Numbered from the stretch's first letter, positions 7,835-17,130 are shown. The stretch is 64,000 nt of DNA from Oscillospiraceae bacterium (GCA_017512745.1 JAFWEV010000098.1:81934-145933), one strand, 5' to 3'. Program-made: numbers and translations. Notes: generated from the letters alone by a model not told the origin.

Positions 7835-10800
7835 TCATTCGGTTCTCAGCGCCAGGACCGGGTCGCTCTTTGCGGCTTTCTTCGACGGGATAATACCGCC
7901 TATGAGTGTCAGTATGACGCTCAGGACAATGAGAACGACAGCCGCGGACACCGGAAGGAAGGCGTTGACGTTGGGGTTATCCGTCAGGTGATGGATGAGC
8001 ATGTTGCCCGGGATGAGGATAAGTCTCGAGAATTCCACTCCGAAGAAACCGGCGAGAAGTCCGATAATGAACGTCTCCGCGTTGAATACCGACGAGATGT
8101 TTCTCTTGGACGCGCCGATAGCTCTGAGGATACCGATCTCTTTCCTTCTCTCAAGAACGCTTATGTATGTTATGACGCCGATCATGATCGAAGATACGAT
8201 CAGGGAGATGGCGACGAACGCTATGAGAACATATGAGACCGTGTCAACGATAGTCGTAACGGAAGACATAAGAACACCGACCGTATCCGTGTACTGGATG
8301 ACTTTGGCTTCGTCTATCGTCTTCATCCGCTCATTGTATGCGTCGAGGATCCTTACGACTTCCTCTTTTGAATCAAAATCCTTCGGGTAGATGGATATGA
8401 CGGTCGGTTTTAGAAGATCGGCGTAGCCCAGTTTCTGCAGATTCGACTCGTACGATACGGATCCGGATTCCATCATTGCTGCCATCAGCTCCTGAAGAGC
8501 TTTCTCGTCCATGTTGAACTGGAATGCGTTGGCAAACGCGTCGGTATCTATGGATATGGCCTTGGACATCGAGTCTGCAAGCGTACCCATCGATTTCTGC
8601 ATGGCTTTTACTATTTCGCCGGTTATGGCGCTGACTATGGAGTTTGTCATCTTGTTGACGGCACCGGAGAGAGCTTCCTGGTACTGGGATGTGACGTCAG
8701 AAACAAGACCGTTCAGCTGTTTCTCAACATCCTCTCTGTCAATGACTTCAGCCATCTCGCTCTCGACGACTTTTTTTCCGTCGTCCGTGTTCAGGTATTC
8801 TTCGAAAGATTCGGGGAACTTTGACAGTTCGGGAAGGGAATTTTCTTGCGCGTACTCGTCATAACCGGTGGAGAGATCGGTGACGAGCTTGTTTATGTCC
8901 TCGTCGGATATCTCTATGTAACTGTATTTCTCCGAGAGAGTCGCTATGGCTTCAGCCGTGAGAGCGGAACCTTCGTCCGAAAGGAGGTATTCGGACAGAT
9001 ATTCCGTGAGGTTGTCGGGATCTGTATATCCGTGCTCTATGGCAAATGCCGGATATCCGGTCATGATGTGCTGGACTGCCGCCGTGAGATCGTCCTGAGA
9101 GATCGTGTTGAGTCCGGAATCAGTGACTATCTGCTGAATGTCAGCGCGGAGCACTTCGCTCGTGTCGGGATCCTGCAGATATTTCGTGAAGGAATCCGGC
9201 AGGGATGCATAATCCGTCGACGGGTCATCCGCGGCGTACTTGAGATAGTCGGCGAAGATATTGTTCATCGCTGCAGCGAGTTTTTCCGAATCGACGTCGA
9301 TATCCAGCTCGCTCAGGAGTGAGAGGATGTCCACGTCAGGCAGGGTAGACGGATCTATCGAGAGGTCCTCAGGCGAGACGACATCGGAGATATTGAAATT
9401 GCTGAGACCCGAGAATGCCGAAGTGTCGAATGCCAGTTTGGTGGAATCGAATTTGAATGCATTTGCGAACGCGTTTTCATCGATCGTGAACAGGGAGTCC
9501 ATATTAAATCCGGTGTCCTCCTCGGACCCGAATTCGTGGCCGGTGAATACGTTGACGTACTTATTGCCGAGCTGGGACTGGGTGATCCTGCTCCCGCTTG
9601 TGAGACCGACCATATGTTCGACGAGCTCGAACGGATAGCCTACTCCGACCTGGAGCATCGCTATGTCAGCATCTTCCGAAGCCTGCACGACGCCTACGAT
9701 CGTAATATCCTCGGAACCCCTCAGAAGATCCAGCATATACGCCTTGTCGTCTGTTTTGTCCACCCAGACGTTGTACTCGCTGTCATACGAGTAGAGATCG
9801 GAGTTGTTGACGGCCTTGTATGTGAGACCGATGAAATCCTCGTAATCCCATTCCGTCCTCACAAGATCCTTTGTATAATTCTCCTCTTTTGCGAAGGTAT
9901 CTATTATCTCATCAAGTTCTGCGGAATCCTTGAGTCCCAGTGTGTAGAGCGTTATATCCGGGATACTGCCGCTCGAGAAGAGGACCAGAACACACTCGTT
10001 GTACTTTTCGGGCCACCGCCCGGCTTTGATGTCGTACTGATGCTTGTACAGAGAATCCTCCTGCGGCAGGCAGTAGAAGGAATCGGTCGACATGGCGAGG
10101 GACATCAGCGAGTTTGTACTGCCGCCGAAGCCGAGCTTTGAGAACGAGGTGTCCGGATTGATCTGTCTGTAGCTGTCGTCTCCGTCGAGTCTGTATATGA
10201 GAGGGGAGATGCTGTAGGAGTATTCTATGGCGTTCGTGTATTTTCTGATCTCTTCGTTCGAATCGAGGAATTTCTTGAGGGAGGCGAGGTCATTGGATGT
10301 CGTTCTTGAGAGCATTCCGTTGACCATCATGCGCTCGCGGACTTTTTTGGGGGCGTTTTCATCCTGCTCTTCTTCTTCCGATGAAGCAGTGGGGGAGGCG
10401 TTGAGCATCATAAATGACGCCAGATCGAAACTCGCGCTCTGGATCTGCAGGGGATATTCTGAGAGAGTCTCTTCCTCTATGGATCGGATATATGCGTTGA
10501 CTCCGTTGGACAGGGACAGGATGAGGGCAATGCCTATGATGCCTATGCTTCCCGCGACAGCGACCAGTATGGTGCGGCCGCTCTTTGACCTCAGGTTGTT
10601 GAAACTGAGGAGCAGAGCCGTCAGGAATGACATGGAGGATCTGCCCATGTTCCTGTGCACGGGCGGTTCGTCCGAGTCGTCGACTATATATGGGTCGGAA
10701 TCGGCGCGGATAGTGCCGTCCTTGAGGTTTACTATCCTCGTGGCGTACTGTTCCGCAAGCTCCGGATTATGGGTGACCATCACGACGAGCCTGTCGCGTG

Positions 10801-11362
10801 CGACCTCCTTGAGCAGGTCCATGACCTGAAGACTCGTCTCGCTGTCCAGAGCTCCCGTCGGTTCATCCGCAAGGAGGATGTCAGGATCGTTCACGAGCGC
10901 TCTCGCGATCGCGACGCGCTGCATCTGACCGCCGGACATCTGGTTCGGTTTTTTGTGCAGCTGGTCCCCGAGGCCGACCTTTGCCAAGGCTTCCGCGGCT
11001 CTTCTCTTTCGCTCGGAGCGGGATATACCGGATATGGTGAGAGCGAGCTCGACGTTGGAGAGGATGCTCTGATGAGGGATAAGGTTATAGCTCTGGAACA
11101 CGAAACCGATCGTATGGTTGCGGTATGAGTCCCAGTCCTTATCCTTGTATTTTTTTGTCGATACCCCGTTTATGATCAGGTCTCCGGAATCGTATCTGTC
11201 GAGACCTCCGATAATATTCAGCAGAGTAGTCTTCCCTGAGCCGCTAGGCCCAAGGATGGCTACGAATTCGTTATCTCTGAGATTCAGGCTCACATGGTCG
11301 AGCGCTCTCTGGACCAGCGAACCCGTCTTGTATTGTTTGGATATGTCTTTTATCTGAAGCAT
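7835..11362 (-). CDS. giant ABC transporter, fused ATPase and FtsX/MacB-type permease
   Basis: One chain of about 1175 residues. The N-terminal ATPase (about residues 1-225) has Walker A GPSGSGKTT, signature MSGGQMQRVAIA, Walker B ILLADEPTGALD and MVTHN. A transmembrane helix follows near residue 260 (ILVAVAGSIGIIGIALIL). Then comes an unusually long extracytoplasmic region of some 700 residues, acidic and helix-rich. Three C-terminal helices (from VSYVLIAFVAISLIVSSIM) form the FtsX domain, with the coupling motif RRKEIGILRAIGASKRNI. This resembles MacB-like exporters or mechanotransmitters rather than importers. I prefer the ATG at 11362 (MLQIKDISKQ), with AGGGA about 8 bases upstream, over the ATG at 11416, which lacks a ribosome binding site. 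Confidence 0.9.
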   Translation of the reverse strand: MLQIKDISKQYKTGSLVQRALDHVSLNLRDNEFVAILGPSGSGKTTLLNIIGGLDRYDSGDLIINGVSTKKYKDKDWDSYRNHTIGFVFQSYNLIPHQSILSNVELALTISGISRSERKRRAAEALAKVGLGDQLHKKPNQMSGGQMQRVAIARALVNDPDILLADEPTGALDSETSLQVMDLLKEVARDRLVVMVTHNPELAEQYATRIVNLKDGTIRADSDPYIVDDSDEPPVHRNMGRSSMSFLTALLLSFNNLRSKSGRTILVAVAGSIGIIGIALILSLSNGVNAYIRSIEEETLSEYPLQIQSASFDLASFMMLNASPTASSEEEEQDENAPKKVRERMMVNGMLSRTTSNDLASLKKFLDSNEEIRKYTNAIEYSYSISPLIYRLDGDDSYRQINPDTSFSKLGFGGSTNSLMSLAMSTDSFYCLPQEDSLYKHQYDIKAGRWPEKYNECVLVLFSSGSIPDITLYTLGLKDSAELDEIIDTFAKEENYTKDLVRTEWDYEDFIGLTYKAVNNSDLYSYDSEYNVWVDKTDDKAYMLDLLRGSEDITIVGVVQASEDADIAMLQVGVGYPFELVEHMVGLTSGSRITQSQLGNKYVNVFTGHEFGSEEDTGFNMDSLFTIDENAFANAFKFDSTKLAFDTSAFSGLSNFNISDVVSPEDLSIDPSTLPDVDILSLLSELDIDVDSEKLAAAMNNIFADYLKYAADDPSTDYASLPDSFTKYLQDPDTSEVLRADIQQIVTDSGLNTISQDDLTAAVQHIMTGYPAFAIEHGYTDPDNLTEYLSEYLLSDEGSALTAEAIATLSEKYSYIEISDEDINKLVTDLSTGYDEYAQENSLPELSKFPESFEEYLNTDDGKKVVESEMAEVIDREDVEKQLNGLVSDVTSQYQEALSGAVNKMTNSIVSAITGEIVKAMQKSMGTLADSMSKAISIDTDAFANAFQFNMDEKALQELMAAMMESGSVSYESNLQKLGYADLLKPTVISIYPKDFDSKEEVVRILDAYNERMKTIDEAKVIQYTDTVGVLMSSVTTIVDTVSYVLIAFVAISLIVSSIMIGVITYISVLERRKEIGILRAIGASKRNISSVFNAETFIIGLLAGFFGVEFSRLILIPGNMLIHHLTDNPNVNAFLPVSAAVVLIVLSVILTLIGGIIPSKKAAKSDPVLALRTE

Positions 11363-11550
11363 ATCTTGATTCCCTATATCCCCGGCATGACCGGCTGTAA
11401 ACGGCCGGAATAGCATTCAGTACGTTGACCGGAGAACCGCGTCAAATAAGTGTTGTAAACTACATAATTTTATCACGCTCATCAGGAAAGAAGAACTCAT
11501 TATATATATAATTTATAAAAACTTAACAGATAGGGCGAAGGACAGAAACA

Positions 11551-11588
11551 AGAGCCCGGATATACCACATACAGCATATCCGGACTCT
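11551..11588 (-). terminator. hairpin terminator after the acetyltransferase operon
   Basis: Arms 11551-11563 and 11576-11588 pair over 13 bases with one mismatch. On the minus strand the hairpin lies 14 bases after the acetyltransferase stop and is followed by TGTTTCTG, a weak T-run. Confidence 0.6.
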
Positions 11589-11601
11589 TGAATTTTTCAG
11601 A

Positions 11602-12201
11602 TCATTCGACTCCGAAGGAGGATATCGTCTCCTCATCCCATTCGAGCATATCCCTGTCGGAGAGTTCTCTTAAGACTCTGCAGGGACTCCCGACTGCGAT
11701 GCAGTTGGCGGGGATGTCTTTCGTGACGACGCTGCCGGCTCCGATGACCGTGCCCGCTCCGATCGTGACGCCCATCAGAATGATGGATCCCGCACCTATC
11801 CACACATTGTCCCCGATGGTTACGGGAGCTCTCGTGATCGGGAACCCGCTGCCCATCGTACGGGACTTCCAGTGTACGGGATGCGCGACCGCGCTGATCG
11901 TGACGTTAGGACCTATGACGACATTGTTGCCTATGGTCACTTTCTCTCCGTCCAGAATAGTCAGATTGTAGTTCGCGTAGAAGTTGTCGCCGATAAATGT
12001 CAGGAGTCCGTCGTCGCAATAGAATGGAGGTTCGATGACGGTGGTCTCGTGCACCTCGCCGAGAAGTTCTTTCAGGATCTCATATTTCCCCTTTATGTCC
12101 AGGGGATCTATCGTGTTGTACGCGCGTACCAGCGGACGGTTGCGCTCGACGGAACCGAACCAGCTCTCCTTGTATCCGCCTAAAAATCTCTTTTCTTCCA
12201 T
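11602..12201 (-). CDS. sugar O-acetyltransferase, maltose/galactoside acetyltransferase family
   Basis: A 199-residue left-handed beta-helix acyltransferase that would transfer acetyl from acetyl-CoA to a sugar hydroxyl. The N-terminal Mac domain (RPLVRAYNTIDPLDIKGKYEILKELLG) is followed by hexapeptide repeats (VTIGNNVVIGPNVTI; VTIGDNVWIGAGSIILMGV). The catalytic histidine is in SAVAHPVHW. The C-terminal coenzyme A region has GAGSVVTKDIPANCIAVGSP. A GGAG ribosome binding site precedes the ATG. It is probably the third gene of a kinase/TrpF-like/acetyltransferase operon. Confidence 0.93.
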   Translation of the reverse strand: MEEKRFLGGYKESWFGSVERNRPLVRAYNTIDPLDIKGKYEILKELLGEVHETTVIEPPFYCDDGLLTFIGDNFYANYNLTILDGEKVTIGNNVVIGPNVTISAVAHPVHWKSRTMGSGFPITRAPVTIGDNVWIGAGSIILMGVTIGAGTVIGAGSVVTKDIPANCIAVGSPCRVLRELSDRDMLEWDEETISSFGVE

Positions 12202-12228
12202 GTGATATCTCCGTTCAATATTGTTGCA

Positions 12229-12909
12229 TCAGTAGGAATGCGCTATCCTGCAGAACTCGGCGACCTTGTCAAAGTCTTTGCCGACCAGACGACCTTCCTC
12301 GTCCAGGACCGAGACCTTAGAGAAGGAGTCGACACCGAAGGGGTGAAGAGTCTCTATGGCCTCCGCGAGATTGTCCGGACCGAGACCGCCCGCGAGGATC
12401 ACCGGGACACCGGCGTTGTCTATTATCTGCTTACTGAGAGACCAGTCGTGTATCTTTCCGGTCGTCCCGCCACCCACGGTGCCTTCGCCGGGAGAGTCGA
12501 GGATGATCATATCGCAGTAGGGAACCGCCTCAAGCGCTTCGTCCACAGAAGCCTGATCACGGACAAATACCGATTTCATTATTTTGAGCGACGGCATCCT
12601 CTCGTTTCTGAGTTCGAAGAACCTTATGTCCGCCTCATGATCAAACATTACGTTCTGAGCTATTTCCGCTCCTGTGGCAATGCAGAGATCGAGCAGTTTT
12701 TCCGGATCTCTTTCGATCCCGATGAGTACGCATACGGCTTTGCCCCTGATGGCGTCAAAAATGCCCCTCACATGTTCAACGGAAAAGATGTCGTTGTGCT
12801 TGCTGCTTAACCCTATGCCCGTTACTTCTCCTATGTAGTCGGAGCCGAGTTCGACGCATCTGAGCGCCTCGTCGGCATCAACGGGAGAATAGATCTGACT
12901 AATAACCAT
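12229..12909 (-). CDS. TrpF-like (phosphoribosylanthranilate isomerase family) TIM barrel
   Basis: A 226-residue barrel with the C-terminal phosphate-binding motif of TrpF (VILAGGLGPDNLAEAIETLHPFGVDSFSKV) and the Asp loop (MIILDSPGEGTVGGGTTGKIHDWSL). The catalytic Cys near the N-terminus of true TrpF (KICG) is absent; the equivalent stretch reads VISQIYSP. No other trp gene is nearby. The gene sits 18 bases after a PfkB-type sugar kinase, so an isomerase acting on a phosphorylated sugar is a better guess than tryptophan synthesis. GGAGG lies 7 bases before the ATG. Confidence 0.8.
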   Translation of the reverse strand: MVISQIYSPVDADEALRCVELGSDYIGEVTGIGLSSKHNDIFSVEHVRGIFDAIRGKAVCVLIGIERDPEKLLDLCIATGAEIAQNVMFDHEADIRFFELRNERMPSLKIMKSVFVRDQASVDEALEAVPYCDMIILDSPGEGTVGGGTTGKIHDWSLSKQIIDNAGVPVILAGGLGPDNLAEAIETLHPFGVDSFSKVSVLDEEGRLVGKDFDKVAEFCRIAHSY

Positions 12910-12927
12910 AGCGGTTCCTCCATTCGA

Positions 12928-13824
12928 TCAGTTTTTGAAAAATGATTTTATACTTTCAGAATCCGGGATCTGTCTTGCTTTCGGCTGAGAGATCGCATAC
13001 GCCGCGCAGTAGTTTGCGAATCCTGCGCATTCCTGCAGATCATGGCCCCCGAGATACGCGTAAAGGAACCCGGCGTCAAACGAATCGCCTGCTCCCATCG
13101 GATTGACGACCGTTACGGGATATGTGGGGATGCTGTATTCTCCGCCGTCACAGATAAGCAGGACCGGGTCCGCCTGATTGCGAATGAGTGCGATCTTCCC
13201 CGGAGCGGCGATCCCGGTGTATCCGCCGATGAGATCGAACTCTGTTTTCGAACCGGTGACGATGTCCGCGATCCCGGCGCATGCTCTTAGAACTTCGATC
13301 CTGTCCGGAGCGGTACCGAAAAACTGCTCCCTGGCGTTTATGTCAAATGAGACGACGGCTCCGGCCTTTTTTGCCGCTGTGAGAAAATCCGCGAGCATCC
13401 TGTTGCCCTGAAGATCGTTTTCCATACATGCTCCCGTCGTGTGGACTATGTCTCCTTTGCCCGGAGATACCCGGGAGAAATCGATATCTCTTATTCCGTC
13501 GTAAGTGACGCACGGAAGCAGCCAAATCGCCGAGCCGATCTCCTCGCCGTCTTTTGTGGTGAGCAGCGTGTTGAAAAAGCCGTTCTCCGTCACGCGCACA
13601 TACTCCATATCCACACCGTATGAGCGGTATCCATTCAGCAGATATCTTCCGACGTTGTCGCCTGCCACGGTCCCGACCAGTTTGACGTCAAGTCCGTATT
13701 TCGCGAGAAGCAGGGCGACGTTTCCGCCGGTTCCTCCGAGATCCGTGGTCACGGCGGGAGCGCCGCTGCCGGTCGCGTCCATCGTGATATCCGCTCTTAT
13801 ATCTCCTATACAGTAAACAGACAT
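12928..13824 (-). CDS. PfkB-family carbohydrate kinase
   Basis: A ribokinase-fold sugar or nucleoside kinase of 298 residues. It has the N-terminal GGTGGNVALLLAKYG motif and the C-terminal anion-hole/catalytic motif NPMGAGDSFDAGFLYA (catalytic Asp near residue 245). The ATG at 13824 is preferred because AGGAGG (minus strand, 13838-13833) lies 8 bases upstream; a GTG in the same frame at 13833 overlaps that site. It is the first gene of the minus-strand trio with the TrpF-like barrel and acetyltransferase. The substrate is not predictable; fructose, ribose or tagatose derivatives are candidates. Confidence 0.9.
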   Translation of the reverse strand: MSVYCIGDIRADITMDATGSGAPAVTTDLGGTGGNVALLLAKYGLDVKLVGTVAGDNVGRYLLNGYRSYGVDMEYVRVTENGFFNTLLTTKDGEEIGSAIWLLPCVTYDGIRDIDFSRVSPGKGDIVHTTGACMENDLQGNRMLADFLTAAKKAGAVVSFDINAREQFFGTAPDRIEVLRACAGIADIVTGSKTEFDLIGGYTGIAAPGKIALIRNQADPVLLICDGGEYSIPTYPVTVVNPMGAGDSFDAGFLYAYLGGHDLQECAGFANYCAAYAISQPKARQIPDSESIKSFFKN

Positions 13825-13931
13825 TCCGGACACCTCCTGAATTCTCTGATATCAGTTTAAAGTTATTCACGCCGAAAGAAAAGAGAAACGGTGGGCAATT
13901 ATATTATTTACTCAAAAAAGTGTACCGCTTG

Positions 13932-13940
13932 TGTTATAAT
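13932..13940 (+). promoter_or_regulatory. extended -10 promoter before the malic enzyme gene
   Basis: TGTTATAAT (13932-13940) is an extended -10 element (TGnTATAAT) with no good -35. It lies about 120 bases before the malic enzyme start, in an AT-rich gap of 228 bases that holds no ORF. The leader between it and the gene is long, and I see no recognisable riboswitch in it. Confidence 0.5.
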
Positions 13941-14061
13941 TATTTCATAAAATGTTATCCGTTTTATATTTATTTTTTTGTGTATTAGTGACGAACCGCC
14001 CTTGGTGAAAAGGCGGATCATCATCAAGCTCATCACATGTAATAATAAGGAGTATGGCAGT

Positions 14062-15234
14062 ATGGATTACAACAAAGCTTCTCTTGAGCTGCATGAAGCA
14101 AAACAGGGAAAAATCGAAGTGGTATCTAAAGTCGATGTCAAGACGAGAGACGACCTCAGCATCACCTACACACCCGGAGTCGCGGAGCCCTGCAAAAAGA
14201 TAGCCGCGAACAAGGAGGATGTATATCGCTATACCGCGAAAGGAAACCTTGTTGCCGTCGTGACTGACGGAACGGCGATTCTGGGACTTGGAGATATCGG
14301 ACCGGAAGCAGGTATGCCGGTCATGGAGGGCAAAGCGGTTCTCTTCAAGACATTCGGAAATGTCGACGCTTTCCCGATCTGCCTCGCAACGAAGGATGTT
14401 GACGAGATAGTCGAGACCGTATGCCGCATCGCTCCCGTATTCGGAGGCATCAACCTCGAGGATATCGCAGCTCCGAGATGCTTCGAAGTCGAAGCCAAGC
14501 TCAAGGAGCGTCTGGATATCCCTGTATTCCACGATGATCAGCACGGAACAGCCATAGTTCTTCTGGCTGCTCTCATAAATGCTCTGAAGGTAGTCAAAAA
14601 AGACATCTCTGAGATAAGAGCCGTCATCTGCGGAGCAGGTTCAGCCGGTACGGCCATCGGCAAGCTTCTCATGGAGTACGGTCTTAAGGACCTCACATAC
14701 ATCGACCGTAACGGAATACTGAACAAAGACACCGCATGGAACGACGCGCAGCTGGAACTCTGCAAGGTCACGAACCTCAGAAACCTGCATGGAACGATCG
14801 GAGACGCTCTTGTCGGAGCAGACCTCTTTATCGGAGTTTCCGCACCGAATATCGTAACTGTCGACATGGTCCGCTCAATGAACAAGGATGCTATCGTATT
14901 CCCGATGGCAAACCCGACGCCGGAGATCATGCCGGAACTGGCATTCGAAGGCGGAGCCAGAGTAGTCGGAACAGGCCGTTCAGACTATCCGAACCAGATC
15001 AACAATGTTCTCGTGTTCCCGGGTCTCTTCAGAGGAGCTCTTGACGTAAGAGCCAAGGAGATTACAGAGGGGATGAAGCTTGCTGCTGCGAAAGCGCTGG
15101 CTGAACTCGTCACTGATGAGGAGAGAAACGAGCAGTACATCATTCCGAGCGCTCTCGATCCTAGAGCCGCGAAGGCAGTTGCAAAAGCGGTTGCCGATGA
15201 AGCGGTAAAGTCCGGAGTCGCAAGGATCAAATGA
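14062..15234 (+). CDS. malic enzyme (malate dehydrogenase, decarboxylating)
   Basis: Converts malate to pyruvate and CO2 with NAD(P). With the ATG at 14062 the protein has 390 residues, matching the short bacterial malic enzymes. The start is chosen because AAGGAG lies 9 bases upstream and because the family N-terminus (SLELHEAKQGKIEVVSKV) begins there. The malic domain has SITYTPGVAEPC, the catalytic Lys/Asp region (VFHDDQHGTAIV) and the Rossmann motif VICGAGSAGTAIGKLL. It borders the organic-acid island and would drain C4 acids made there into pyruvate. Confidence 0.96.
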   Translation: MDYNKASLELHEAKQGKIEVVSKVDVKTRDDLSITYTPGVAEPCKKIAANKEDVYRYTAKGNLVAVVTDGTAILGLGDIGPEAGMPVMEGKAVLFKTFGNVDAFPICLATKDVDEIVETVCRIAPVFGGINLEDIAAPRCFEVEAKLKERLDIPVFHDDQHGTAIVLLAALINALKVVKKDISEIRAVICGAGSAGTAIGKLLMEYGLKDLTYIDRNGILNKDTAWNDAQLELCKVTNLRNLHGTIGDALVGADLFIGVSAPNIVTVDMVRSMNKDAIVFPMANPTPEIMPELAFEGGARVVGTGRSDYPNQINNVLVFPGLFRGALDVRAKEITEGMKLAAAKALAELVTDEERNEQYIIPSALDPRAAKAVAKAVADEAVKSGVARIK

Positions 15235-15255
15235 TCTTACAATAATATGAGCAGG

Positions 15256-15293
15256 GCAGCCGTCTGCAGGTATCCGATACCGCAGACGGCTGC
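15256..15293 (+). terminator. hairpin after the malic enzyme gene
   Basis: A perfect 12-base stem GCAGCCGTCTGC (15256-15267) and GCAGACGGCTGC (15282-15293). No proper T-run follows, so this is a terminator-like or mRNA-stabilising hairpin. Confidence 0.6.
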
Positions 15294-15342
15294 TGATGAT
15301 TTATAATAATATTCAGATAATCCGTTCCCGGAGGAAAATGGA

Positions 15343-16374
15343 ATGAGACTTACGACCGGATATCCGGATGCCGCTGCAACAGAAAAACTGGATCGCTTTC
15401 TCAGGGAGGGCGGTCTCAGTTACGACCGCAGTTGCGACTATACAGTCTGCATTTTTGACGACGATGACGGCAGCCTCATCGCGACCGGTTCGCTTTCCGG
15501 GAATATACTGAAGTGTTTCCGGGTGGACGACTACCGACAGGGCGAAGGCTTGTCCGCGACTCTCATGACGGAGCTGCGATATGAGGCGGCAAGGCGTGGA
15601 ATAAATCATCTTTTTGTCTACACAAAGCCTCAGAACGAGACTATCTTCTTATCTCTCGGGTTCTACAGGATCGAAGGAACGCGGGATGTTCTGCTGATGG
15701 AGAACATAACCGGGGGACCGAAGCGCTTTGTCAGTTCGATAGAGGCTTTTCCGGAGGATAAGATAAACGGCGCCGTTGTATGCAACTCCAATCCGTTCAC
15801 GCTCGGACACAGATATCTCATAGAGACGGCTTCGCGCGAGTGCGACAATGTGTATGTGTTTGTTGTAAGCGAGGACAGAAGCATATTCCCGGCTGATGTG
15901 AGACTCGATCTTGTCAGGAAGGGAACGGCGGACCTCAGAAATGTGAGGGTCTTCCCCGGAGGGGATTACATGATCTCATCGGCGACATTCCCCGACTACT
16001 TTATGCGGGATGATCAGAAAGAGAGGCTTGCGGACATTCAGTGCGAGCTTGATCTCAGAATATTCTGCAGATACTTCGCGGGACCTCTGCACATAAGCAG
16101 GCGGTATGTGGGAACAGAACCCGGCAGCCTTGTGACTGCCCGGTACAATGAGACAATGCACCGCGTTCTCGAAGCTGAGGATATAAAGGTCGAGGAGATC
16201 AGGCGCATAGAGACTGACGCGGGATATATAAGCGCGAGCAAAGTGAGGGAATTCCTGCGAAGGGGAGAGCTCGAAGCTGCATACGGGATGTTGCCCGTAA
16301 CAACTGCGGATTATCTCAGGAGCACACAGGGACGTGAGTTGCTCAGAACAGCTTTTCCCGATGCGAACTACTGA
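15343..16374 (+). CDS. citC: citrate lyase ligase CitC
   Basis: Acetylates the phosphoribosyl-dephospho-CoA thiol on the citrate lyase acyl carrier protein, using acetate and ATP, to activate the lyase. At 343 residues it has the family length. An N-terminal GNAT-like domain (about 1-120) is followed by a nucleotidyltransferase domain with the HxGH-type motif NPFTLGHRYLI (near residue 150) and a C-terminal ISASKVREFL motif. It has a GGAGG ribosome binding site. CitD, CitE and CitF are encoded on the opposite strand at 17279-19826, and CitX/CitG at 40492, so the full lyase kit is present but dispersed. Confidence 0.95.
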   Translation: MRLTTGYPDAAATEKLDRFLREGGLSYDRSCDYTVCIFDDDDGSLIATGSLSGNILKCFRVDDYRQGEGLSATLMTELRYEAARRGINHLFVYTKPQNETIFLSLGFYRIEGTRDVLLMENITGGPKRFVSSIEAFPEDKINGAVVCNSNPFTLGHRYLIETASRECDNVYVFVVSEDRSIFPADVRLDLVRKGTADLRNVRVFPGGDYMISSATFPDYFMRDDQKERLADIQCELDLRIFCRYFAGPLHISRRYVGTEPGSLVTARYNETMHRVLEAEDIKVEEIRRIETDAGYISASKVREFLRRGELEAAYGMLPVTTADYLRSTQGRELLRTAFPDANY

Positions 16375-16386
16375 ACGGAAAAGAAA

Positions 16387-16416
16387 AACAGATCCGGCCA
16401 ACCGGCCGGATCTGTT
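16387..16416 (-). terminator. terminator shared by citC and gntR ends
   Basis: A perfect 13-base stem AACAGATCCGGCC/GGCCGGATCTGTT with a four-base loop. Read on the minus strand it is followed by TTTCTTTTC, so it serves the leftward gntR transcript best. It lies 12 bases after the citC stop and could also act there. Confidence 0.8.
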
Positions 16417-16429
16417 GCTGTATATAAGA

Positions 16430-17089
16430 TCATTCGTCTTCGGGATAATATGTCAGCATGTCATTGAGTCCGCGCTGCAGATGTTCGGACATCGCGGTCC
16501 TGGCTTTTTCCGCGTCTCCCGACTTTAAGGCGCTGAGTATGATCGAGTGTTCGTAATGTGATTTTTCGATATAGTCTTCCGGGGTCGAATACACGGACCG
16601 GGAGGTGATTGTAGAGAGAGAATTCAGGATCGAATACATCTCATCATTATCCGCAGCGGACCAGATCGCCTGATGGAACTGGTGATTCAGATGGGAATAT
16701 GCTCCGTAGTCGTTTGACATTACAGCGCGTTCTTCCTGATAAAACACGTCCTCGACACTGCGGACAGCATCTTTTCCGGCGGCTTTGAAAGCGGCTGCGC
16801 TCTCCAGGATGATACGCGTCTCATAGTAGTCGCTGATGCGTTTTTTCGTCATGCCTATGACCCTGGCGCCTTTATTTGCGCGGAGTTCTATGAGTCCTTC
16901 GTTAGCCAGTATCTGGAGGGCTTCCCGGACGGGAGTATTTGAGACTCCGAGCTGTTCCGCAATGGTGTTGAGATTGATTATCTCATCGGGTTTCAATTCC
17001 CGGGAGAGTATGGCATCGCGCAGCGAGTGGGCGACCTGTATGCCGACCGGAACTACTTTGATCTTTTTTGATTTGCCTGAGTTATTCAT
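16430..17089 (-). CDS. GntR/FCD-family regulator of the organic-acid island (first copy)
   Basis: A 219-residue regulator. The N-terminal winged helix (SLRDAILSRELKPDEIINLNTIAEQLGVSNTPVREALQILANEGLIEL) is followed by the FCD ligand-binding domain, with metal-ligand type residues (HLNHQFHQAIW). FCD regulators commonly bind organic acids. Its own leader holds a TTGTATCCAA site that matches sites before the larA1 operon, the 2HCT transporter and ttdA1, so it is the better of two candidates for the regulator of those promoters. This last link is inference. Confidence 0.9.
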   Translation of the reverse strand: MNNSGKSKKIKVVPVGIQVAHSLRDAILSRELKPDEIINLNTIAEQLGVSNTPVREALQILANEGLIELRANKGARVIGMTKKRISDYYETRIILESAAAFKAAGKDAVRSVEDVFYQEERAVMSNDYGAYSHLNHQFHQAIWSAADNDEMYSILNSLSTITSRSVYSTPEDYIEKSHYEHSIILSALKSGDAEKARTAMSEHLQRGLNDMLTYYPEDE

Positions 17090-17120
17090 GTTTCACCACA
17101 GTTATAAGTGAGATTATGTT

Positions 17121-17130
17121 TTGTATCCAA
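17121..17130 (-). promoter_or_regulatory. candidate GntR/FCD operator before the first gntR
   Basis: TTGTATCCAA (minus strand TTGGATACAA), 31 bases before the gntR start. It lies just downstream of a minus-strand -10 box TATAAT (17153-17148). It matches the core of the three sites at 23473-23507, 23706-23721 and 28255-28278. The position fits autorepression. Confidence 0.55.

Noticed and set aside
13834..14061. A riboswitch in the malic enzyme leader
   Set aside because: The leader is AT-rich with no conserved riboswitch core that I can recognise.
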